A stretch of 22,954 nucleotides of DNA from JAGPUQ01 sp049325095. GTDB lineage: Bacteria; Pseudomonadota; Gammaproteobacteria; Pseudomonadales; Porticoccaceae. The position numbers and the translations under genes were made by a program. The notes under the pieces were generated by a model that made no database searches, had not been told where the DNA came from, and saw nothing but the letters and a program-made list of their open reading frames with translations. The DNA lies in contig JBMOPO010000065.1 of the NCBI GenBank assembly GCA_049325095.1, forward strand, positions 1 to 22,954, given 5' to 3'. This document shows, piece after piece, positions 17,272-22,954 of the stretch (within the stretch, counting starts at the first letter, position 1; every line of letters starts with the position of its first letter).

Positions 17272-19430
17272 TGAACGAAATCGTCCTGCACGGATGCACG
17301 CCAACCCCTCTGGCCTCGTACCTCAAGGCCCTTGCCGTGCTGCGCCTGGTCGCCGAACAGGCGGGCGATCCGGAAGTTGCCGGCTACTGGCGTGGCGACG
17401 TCTTCGTGCTGCGCACGCGGTTGAATTGGGACGAGTTGCTGCAATTCTTCCTGGAGCGCTATGAGCCGACACCGCTGGTGGCGCCTTGGAATGGCGGCAG
17501 CGGCTTCTATCCTAAGGACAGTAAGGAAGGTATCGAACTGATCGCGACAACGGACAATCCTCGATACAGCCATTACCGACGAACGATCGAAATCTGCAGC
17601 AGCACATTGGTTGGCTTTGGCTTGGCCGAGAGCCCAAAAGGTAAAGACAAGCAACGGTTGTTGGAGACGCTTCGCAATCGGATGGGCGAGGATGTTCTGT
17701 GCTGGATGGACGCCGCTGTCATCCTCTCCGATAACGATCCCCGCTATCCGCCATTGCTGGGCACTGGTGGCAACGACGGACGCTTGGATTTCACCAATAA
17801 CTTCATGCAGCGCCTCGGCGAGGTGTTTGACATCGCCACCGGAAAACCTGCACCCGACGGCGCTGAGTTGCTCCAAGCGGCATTGGCGGGGTCGCCCACC
17901 TCCGCGCTCATCGGCCGTGCCATCGGCCAGTTCGCACCCGGCAACGCCGGCGGCCCAAATGCCAGTTCGGGCTTCGAGGGTGACGCACGCATCAATCCGT
18001 GGGATTTCATCCTCATGCTTGAGGGCGCCGTGCTGTTTGCCGCCTCAGCAGTGCGGCGGCTGGAATCTTCGAACGCCGCCTTGCTCTCGGCACCGTTCAC
18101 CGTGCGCAGCCGTGCAGGCACCGTCGGCAACGCCGCCGCGGGCGACGACGCGGATGCCCGGGGCGAGATCTGGATGCCCTTGTGGGCGAAGCCATTCACT
18201 CTTACCGAGCTGGGTGCTCTGTTTTCAGAAGGCCGCGCTGCGCTGGGAGTACGGCCGGTCCAGGATGGCCTCGAATTTGCGCGCGCCGTGGCCAAGCTCG
18301 GTGTGGACCGCGGAATCACGGATTTCCAGCGCTATGGCTTCCTGATGCGATCGGGCAAAGCCTTCCTGGCTACCCCCCTGACCCGCGTCCCGGTTCGCCG
18401 CAATCCACAGGCGGACTTGATTGACGATCTCGATCGAACCGATTGGCTTTCGCGCGTACAGCGTCTCGGACGCGATCACAACGCCCCGAACGCGTTCCGC
18501 GCCTCAGCCAGTCAACTGGATACCGCGCTATTTGCAATGGCCCGGCGAGTAGATCGGCACGTTGTGGAACAGGCGCTGAGGCTGCTCGGACGCACCGAAG
18601 TCGTGGCGGCGCGCAGTCCTCGGGTGCGGGAGCAAGTTCCTCCACTGCCCATGCTCACGCCGAGCTGGGTTCGTCACACCGACGACGGCAGCGCCGAGTC
18701 CCGGATCGCAACCGCCTTGGCCGGGCTGTCTCTTCGCTCGGTTGTGGACGGAAAACGCGTTGAGCTCGGACTACGCCCGCATCTCGTACCTGTGAGACTC
18801 GATGGGCGCGACTGGGACAAGAACAGCCATCTCGCCTGCTGGGGCGCAGGCTCGCTGGAACGCAACCTCGCGCAGTTGCTGCATCGCCGCCATATCGAGG
18901 CGATCCGACTCGGAGTGGAAGGCGATTTGTTGGCATGCCGCACCGGTGCCACGCTCGAGGACGTGAGTCGTTTTCTTGAAGGTGGTACTGACGATCTGCG
19001 TATCGCCGAGCTTGCGCATGGTCTCGCCTGCGTTGAACGCTTCGAACTCGATCCGCCGAAAAGCGATTCTCCAATCGCTTTGCCTCCGGCCTATGCGTTG
19101 TTGAAGCCATTCTTCACTGCCGAGTCCATGCTGCGCGCGCTCGACTGGCTGCCCAGGGATCGCAGCCTGTGCCTGGCGGCCGAGATACCTGCACGGCTAG
19201 CGGCGGATGATGTCCAGGGCGCCCTGCGGCTCGCCTGGCAGCGCCTGCGCGCACTCGGGATCAGTCTGCCGGGCCGGGAGCCGCCCTGTTACCCGCGCCG
19301 TGGCGATGGCCAGCGCCTGCTCGCCGCGCTCGTGATTCCGCTGACTTTCGGCGAAACCCGTCGACTGCTGAACCGGCTTGATCTGAAGCCCGAAACCGAG
19401 CTTGAACCGACCACCGAAACCGCCGCCTGA
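17271..19430 (+). CDS. csx17: Type I-G large subunit Csx17 (Cas8-like)
   Basis: The 719-residue protein has the Csx17 N-terminal signature HGCTPTPLASYLKALAVLRL, followed by FFLERYEPTPLVAPWNGGSGFYPK split over about residues 58-85. Csx17 is the signature protein of I-G and takes the place of Cas8 as the large Cascade subunit, expected to recognise the PAM and target DNA. The ATG at 17271 is preferred to the GTG three bases earlier because AAGGAG at 17258-17263 is better spaced for it. The one-base overlap with cas3 indicates coupled translation. The middle region (about residues 260-340) is Ala/Gly-rich, and no catalytic motif is evident. Confidence 0.92.
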   Translation: MNEIVLHGCTPTPLASYLKALAVLRLVAEQAGDPEVAGYWRGDVFVLRTRLNWDELLQFFLERYEPTPLVAPWNGGSGFYPKDSKEGIELIATTDNPRYSHYRRTIEICSSTLVGFGLAESPKGKDKQRLLETLRNRMGEDVLCWMDAAVILSDNDPRYPPLLGTGGNDGRLDFTNNFMQRLGEVFDIATGKPAPDGAELLQAALAGSPTSALIGRAIGQFAPGNAGGPNASSGFEGDARINPWDFILMLEGAVLFAASAVRRLESSNAALLSAPFTVRSRAGTVGNAAAGDDADARGEIWMPLWAKPFTLTELGALFSEGRAALGVRPVQDGLEFARAVAKLGVDRGITDFQRYGFLMRSGKAFLATPLTRVPVRRNPQADLIDDLDRTDWLSRVQRLGRDHNAPNAFRASASQLDTALFAMARRVDRHVVEQALRLLGRTEVVAARSPRVREQVPPLPMLTPSWVRHTDDGSAESRIATALAGLSLRSVVDGKRVELGLRPHLVPVRLDGRDWDKNSHLACWGAGSLERNLAQLLHRRHIEAIRLGVEGDLLACRTGATLEDVSRFLEGGTDDLRIAELAHGLACVERFELDPPKSDSPIALPPAYALLKPFFTAESMLRALDWLPRDRSLCLAAEIPARLAADDVQGALRLAWQRLRALGISLPGREPPCYPRRGDGQRLLAALVIPLTFGETRRLLNRLDLKPETELEPTTETAA

Positions 19431-19442
19431 AGGAGACCCGCC

Positions 19443-20465
19443 ATGCCCCTTGATCTGACCGCTCTCGATCATGCCCCCCGCCTGCTGCTCGAAGCCCGGC
19501 TGAAACCGCTTCAGGGCACGCGCTTCCAGCCCACGGGCTTTCCCAATCTCGGTCCTGCCACCTACGACGGACCCGAGGGCATGCGCATGCTGCTCGTGGA
19601 ATCGGCGCAGAGCATGGCCAACCGGCTCGAGACCGTGTGCTGGGACAAAGTTGCGGACGACTGGGTTGCGCCGCTGAGTGGACTGCCTGTCATCAAGGTT
19701 CTGGACAAGAGCGGTAAGACGCTCACCAACACCGTGCTCGAAGCGCACCGCACGAATTCACCCTACATCCTCGAAGGAAAGGACACGACGGTACTGGACC
19801 TGCTCAAGCAGGAACTCGCCAGCATGGAAGAGGGGCCGGTGGACGTCCGCAAGCTCGCGGCTGTGCTGCTTCGCTTGGATACCAATGCCTTGCTGCACGG
19901 GGTATTTCTCGCCAAGTCCGATCTCGCCGGTGGCAGATTACGGCTGCCGCGTGCGCTGTCGGCCTTCATCGAAGCAGAGGACGTGCGCGAGGCGCAGAGC
20001 GGAGGAGTCAAGAACGACCATGTCCGTCCCAGCAAAGGCGACGAAGGTCAAACAAGCAAGGAAGGTTTCGGCAACGTGCCGTTCGCGCGTTCGGAGTTCA
20101 CGTCGCCCCGCATCACCGCCTACTTCAACCTCGACCTCGCCCAGATCCGGGGTTACGGCCTTGACGAAGATGTCTGCCGACTGCTGATCGCGCTCGCGTT
20201 GTTCAAGATCACGGCCTTCCTCAATGAAGGTCTGCGTCTTCGTACCGCCTGCGATCTCGAATGCGAATCGCTCATCGTGACCCGACCGGAGGATTTCACT
20301 GTGCCGACGAGCGAGGCGATCGAAGCCGAGATCCAGAGCCTTATCGCCAAGGTCGCGGAAGAAAAAGGATGGCCCCAAGACCGCGTCACCACCGTCACCT
20401 GGGAAGGCGCTGGCAAAGCCAGGGCCAAGAAGCAGGACGAGCAGCCCGCGGCCACCAACGGATAA
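19443..20465 (+). CDS. csb1: Type I-G Cas7 backbone protein Csb1 (GSU0053 family)
   Basis: The 340-residue protein matches Csb1, the Cas7-group RAMP that would form the crRNA-covering backbone of the I-G Cascade. Family-like segments include RFQPTGFPNLGPATY near residue 27, the ESAQSMANRLE helix near residue 53 and the ARSEFTSPRITAYFNLDL strand region near residue 216. The tail (GKARAKKQDEQPAATNG) is charged and probably disordered. AAGGAG precedes the ATG at good spacing. The gene follows csx17 after 12 bases and csb2 follows after 5 bases, so all are in one operon. Confidence 0.92.
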   Translation: MPLDLTALDHAPRLLLEARLKPLQGTRFQPTGFPNLGPATYDGPEGMRMLLVESAQSMANRLETVCWDKVADDWVAPLSGLPVIKVLDKSGKTLTNTVLEAHRTNSPYILEGKDTTVLDLLKQELASMEEGPVDVRKLAAVLLRLDTNALLHGVFLAKSDLAGGRLRLPRALSAFIEAEDVREAQSGGVKNDHVRPSKGDEGQTSKEGFGNVPFARSEFTSPRITAYFNLDLAQIRGYGLDEDVCRLLIALALFKITAFLNEGLRLRTACDLECESLIVTRPEDFTVPTSEAIEAEIQSLIAKVAEEKGWPQDRVTTVTWEGAGKARAKKQDEQPAATNG

Positions 20466-20470
20466 GTGCC

Positions 20471-22009
20471 ATGCTGGCCATCCAGTTCACCTTCCCCGGC
20501 GGCCGCTATCACGCCACGCCTTGGGGCCGCCACGTCAACGAGGCGGACGTCGCCTGGCCGCCCGATACCTGGCGCCTGGCCCGTGCGCTGATCGCCACCT
20601 GGCACCGCAAGCTCGACCAGGTGCGCTATCCGCGCCAGCACCTCGTGGGGCTGCTGGCGCGTCTGGCGGAAGCCGCGCCGCCCCGAATCCGGTTACCCGA
20701 AGACGTCGTCCACGCGCACACACGCCACTACATGCCCGCCAAGGGGGACAAGCGCACGCTCATCTTTGACGCGTTTGCGCGGGTGGCACCGGACGACCCC
20801 ATCGTGCTGGCCTGGTCGGACCTCGTGCTGGAGCCGGAGTTTCTGGCCTTGCTCGACGAACTGCTGGATGGGATGGGCTACTTCGGTCGCGCCGAATCCT
20901 GGGTGCATGCCCGCCGCGCCGAATGGCACGGCGGATTCAACTGCCTGCCCGACGCCCCGGATATGGATACCGAAACAGGAGAAGTACTGGGTGAGATCGT
21001 CCGCGTACTGGCGCCGGTCTCCCCCACGCGGTATGCCGAATTCATCACCGATCACCTGAGGAGCAAGAAGAGCCCTCCTGCCAAGCTGCGCCGTTCCCTT
21101 CCGGGCGATTGGTTGGAGGCCTTGAGCGTGGACACCGCCGACTGGAAGTCCGCCGGCTGGAATCTACCGCCGGCGGCGCAGATCGTGAGTTACCGGCGCC
21201 CGCTCGAAGCGCTGCCCGCCGTGGCGCGCAAGCCTGCGCCGAGGCGCGTTTCGCCCCGCGCGGTCGCGACCCGCACCACCGCCCGCTTCGCCGTCTACGG
21301 CAAGCCGCTGCCACGCATCGAGGACGCTGTTCGCGTCGGCGAGGCCTTGCGGGTGGCGATCATGGGCTGCGCCAAGCGCATGCTCGGCGCCGACACCGTG
21401 CCGCGTGAGCTGTCCGGCCACGACCTGCCGGGCAGCAATCGTCACGGACATGCGTTCTGGCTTCCGGATCCGAATGGGCGCGGCGAAATCATGCACCTGC
21501 TGGTGCACGCGCCGGCCGGTTTGAGCGATCCGGCCGTGCGCGTGCTCACCGCACTCCAGAGCGTCCGCTACGCCGAAGGCGAGCCGCTGCGGGTGATGCT
21601 CGAAGGTCTCGGTCCATCCTCGCTGTTCCGCGAGCTGACGCCGCTGACCGGCGAATCCACGGTCTGGCGCAGCGTGACGCCCTATCTGCATCCCTGGCAC
21701 CTCAAAAAGCCGGAGCTGCGGTCGCCAGAGGCCCGCCACGAGGCGCTGCTCGCGCAACTGCGCAAGGAATGGCACGCACGCGGCAAAGCGCTGCCCGAGA
21801 TCATCGCGTTCCGCGAACTTCCCGACCGCGACTTCGAAGGCCGCCGTCTCAGACCTCTGCACTACCACCGCTTTCGCCGCAAACGAGGGCTCACCCAGCC
21901 GGACAGGCTCGGCCGGCTGATCGAGATCCAGTTCGCCGCGCCGGTGGCCGGGCCCCTGGCGCTAGGGTTCGGCTGTCATTTCGGCTTGGGGCTTTGTGGT
22001 GCGGTGTGA
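20471..22009 (+). CDS. csb2: Type I-G Cas5-Cas6 fusion Csb2 (GSU0054 family)
   Basis: The 512-residue protein fits Csb2, in which a Cas5-like N-terminal half (MLAIQFTFPGGRYHATPWG) is joined to a Cas6-like C-terminal half. It would cap the 5' handle of the crRNA and also process the precursor. The C-terminus holds the glycine-rich RAMP loop PLALGFGCHFGLGLC. A basic stretch before it (HYHRFRRKRG) is a candidate RNA-binding surface. The ribosome binding site is poor, so translation is probably coupled to csb1, which ends 5 bases upstream. A longer frame reaching back to 20261 overlaps csb1 and is not used. In known I-G loci a cas4-cas1 fusion follows; it is absent here. Confidence 0.9.
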   Translation: MLAIQFTFPGGRYHATPWGRHVNEADVAWPPDTWRLARALIATWHRKLDQVRYPRQHLVGLLARLAEAAPPRIRLPEDVVHAHTRHYMPAKGDKRTLIFDAFARVAPDDPIVLAWSDLVLEPEFLALLDELLDGMGYFGRAESWVHARRAEWHGGFNCLPDAPDMDTETGEVLGEIVRVLAPVSPTRYAEFITDHLRSKKSPPAKLRRSLPGDWLEALSVDTADWKSAGWNLPPAAQIVSYRRPLEALPAVARKPAPRRVSPRAVATRTTARFAVYGKPLPRIEDAVRVGEALRVAIMGCAKRMLGADTVPRELSGHDLPGSNRHGHAFWLPDPNGRGEIMHLLVHAPAGLSDPAVRVLTALQSVRYAEGEPLRVMLEGLGPSSLFRELTPLTGESTVWRSVTPYLHPWHLKKPELRSPEARHEALLAQLRKEWHARGKALPEIIAFRELPDRDFEGRRLRPLHYHRFRRKRGLTQPDRLGRLIEIQFAAPVAGPLALGFGCHFGLGLCGAV

Positions 22010-22130
22010 TGCGATGGCCATGCAAGGATTACGTACGACCAGAAACTATGGGTCTTATCGTTTTCTGCGCCTCACGCTCGGCAAATACCGCAACTTTGGC
22101 CAAGCCATGCCCGTCACGGCCGACTGAGGC

Positions 22131-22498
22131 TCACACCGTGTACGGAACGACCACGTCGAGGCCTGGCACCGCGCCGAAATCGCGGGTGTTGCGCGTCACC
22201 AGCGTCAGTACGTGGTGCCGTGCCAGCGCGGCCTGGAAGGCGTCCGGGAGCTTCAGGCGCTCCTGGTGGCGGAAGCGGGCCGCGAGATCGGCGATTTCGG
22301 CGGTGATGGACAAGGTGGGAAACAGGTCGAGCAATTCGATCGCCAGCGCCGCGTGGGCGTCGTCGAAGCCGGCCAGCACTTCGGCGCGGGTGATGACCGA
22401 GACGCGCTCTCGGGACCGTACTCGGCCAGGAAGCGGGTGGCCGGCTCGATGCCGTTCAGGTGATCGATGACGATAACCGAATCGAGCAGGTACTTCAC
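22131..22498 (-). pseudogene. vapC: VapC-like PIN-domain toxin, frameshifted
   Basis: The N-terminal part (VKYLLDSVIVIDHLNG, then RFLAEYGPE) and the remainder (RVSVITRAEVLAGF to TRNTRDFGAVPGL) lie in different frames. Dropping one GA from the GAGAG tract (CTCTC on the plus strand, 22407-22411) gives a continuous 121-residue PIN protein reading YGPERVSVIT. The four expected acidic residues are present: the Asp of LLDS, the Glu of RAEV, the Asp of LPDAF and the Asp of TRDF. VapC toxins are ribonucleases that cut tRNA or rRNA. The GTG start overlaps the antitoxin stop as GTGA. As sequenced the toxin is broken, unless the dinucleotide is a sequencing error. Confidence 0.82.
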
Positions 22499-22740
22499 CC
22501 GCCGCGATCCCACTCGCTGCGCAGCCGCCGTTGCCAGGCCAGACCGTCGCCCTGCCGCCACAGTCCGGCGGTGCGTTGCAGCACCTCGGCCAGTTGCGGC
22601 CGGTCACGGTGCTGCTCGCGCAGGCGGTAGGCGTGCACCGCTTGGCGCACGAGTTCTGTCATGGGCAGCTTGCGCCGGCGCGCCTCCTGGTCGAGCCAGG
22701 CTTTGTCGTCCGGGTCGAGGTTGACGAGGGTTTTTGGCAT
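22495..22740 (-). CDS. vapB: VapB-like ribbon-helix-helix antitoxin
   Basis: The 81-residue protein begins MPKTLVNLDPDDKAWLDQEA, a short DNA-binding beta strand followed by two helices (RRKLPMTELVRQAVHAYR). This is the ribbon-helix-helix fold of CopG-type antitoxins. The C-terminal part, with several Arg and Trp residues, would wrap the toxin. It lies directly before vapC with a four-base overlap, the usual antitoxin-first order. The ATG at 22740 is preferred because the fold starts there; a frame open to 22821 adds unlikely sequence and covers the putative operators. The pair would be self-regulated. Confidence 0.82.
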   Translation of the reverse strand: MPKTLVNLDPDDKAWLDQEARRRKLPMTELVRQAVHAYRLREQHRDRPQLAEVLQRTAGLWRQGDGLAWQRRLRSEWDRGG

Positions 22741-22747
22741 GGCGGAT

Positions 22748-22779
22748 AGATATCTGCGGAGAGCGCTAACGATATCGTT
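22748..22779. promoter_or_regulatory. Twin palindromes upstream of vapB (candidate operators)
   Basis: Two perfect palindromes lie just upstream of vapB: AGATATCT at 22748-22755 and AACGATATCGTT at 22768-22779. Both share the core GATATC, and their centres are 22 bases apart, about two helical turns. Paired palindromes are usual for operators bound by ribbon-helix-helix antitoxin dimers. Confidence 0.5.
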
Positions 22780-22831
22780 CTGGGAGTGCGCCCCGCAAGC
22801 CGCCGTTTGGAAGCGTCGCATCGGACCTTAA

Positions 22832-22954
22832 GGAACCTCTGATTAATCCGCCACATCGGCGATAATAATGCTTGTCGATCCCACTGCATGGAGCGGTCCG
22901 CGATGCGCCAGAAGACGTTTGCCGGTGAAGGCTTTGAGAAGTACCGCAAGGCGA
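22832..22954 (+). mobile_element. Left end of an IS5-family insertion sequence (truncated by window)
   Basis: The element appears to start at GGAACCTCTGATTAATCC (22832-22849), which has the look of an IS5-group terminal inverted repeat. It is preceded by TTAA at 22828-22831, a likely 4-bp target duplication. The transposase start follows within 71 bases. The right end is outside the window, so the boundary and duplication cannot be confirmed. Confidence 0.6.
22903..22954 (+). CDS. IS5-family transposase, N-terminal fragment
   Basis: Only the first 17 residues are in the window (MRQKTFAGEGFEKYRKA). This closely resembles the start of IS5-group DDE transposases, which commonly read M-x-Q-x-TF-x-(D/G)-x-x-(F/Y)-x-x-x-RK. 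The catalytic region lies beyond the window, so intactness is unknown. Confidence 0.65.
   Translation, partial: MRQKTFAGEGFEKYRKA

Noticed and set aside
20261..20470. Longer csb2 start inside csb1
   Set aside because: The extension is Arg/Gly-rich mirror sequence of csb1. The ATG at 20471 begins the recognisable Csb2 N-terminus.
14560..22954. CRISPR array in or beside the cas operon
   Set aside because: No regularly spaced direct repeats were seen. Only the single hairpin segment at 14659-14696 resembles a repeat.

Overview
The window is very GC-rich bacterial chromosome. Its left end carries the dedD–cvpA–purF–metZ gene order seen in Pseudomonas-like Gammaproteobacteria. No 16S or species marker is present; a gammaproteobacterium, perhaps of the Chromatiales/Ectothiorhodospiraceae kind, is my inference.

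Layout. (1) 1-4003, + strand: a SPOR-domain DedD-like protein, CvpA, amidophosphoribosyltransferase PurF and O-succinylhomoserine sulfhydrylase MetZ. A strong two-tier hairpin lies between cvpA and purF. (2) 4000-7896, + strand: a MoxR ATPase / DUF58 / TgpA-type transglutaminase operon with overlapping genes. The transglutaminase is split by one extra G in a G6 run. (3) 7911-7984, - strand: tRNA-Gly(CCC). (4) 8032-9291, + strand: an AmpG-like MFS permease, facing a - strand cluster across a hairpin. (5) 9362-12588, - strand: in transcription order a zinc alcohol dehydrogenase, an LLM-class flavin oxidoreductase and a LigB/DODA-type ring-cleavage dioxygenase. An NADPH-dependent FMN reductase is read divergently from 12893 across an AT-rich palindromic promoter region. 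Together these look like a reduced-flavin monooxygenase pathway for an unknown, possibly aromatic, substrate. (6) 13582-22009, + strand: a WYL-domain regulator, then a Type I-G (formerly I-U) CRISPR effector operon: cas3 with a C-terminal HD domain, csx17 (large subunit), csb1 (Cas7) and csb2 (Cas5-Cas6). (7) 22131-22954: a VapBC toxin-antitoxin pair on the - strand, with the toxin frameshifted, and the left end of an IS5-family element that runs off the window.

The most interesting region is 13.5-22.9 kb. A complete I-G interference complex is preceded by a likely regulator and by a 38-nt leader segment that can fold into two mutually exclusive hairpins. The cas4-cas1 fusion, cas2 and CRISPR array that normally accompany I-G are not in the window; a toxin-antitoxin pair and an insertion sequence occupy the place where they would be expected. 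The cas genes appear less extreme in GC than the housekeeping genes to their left, which fits horizontal acquisition (judged by eye, not computed).
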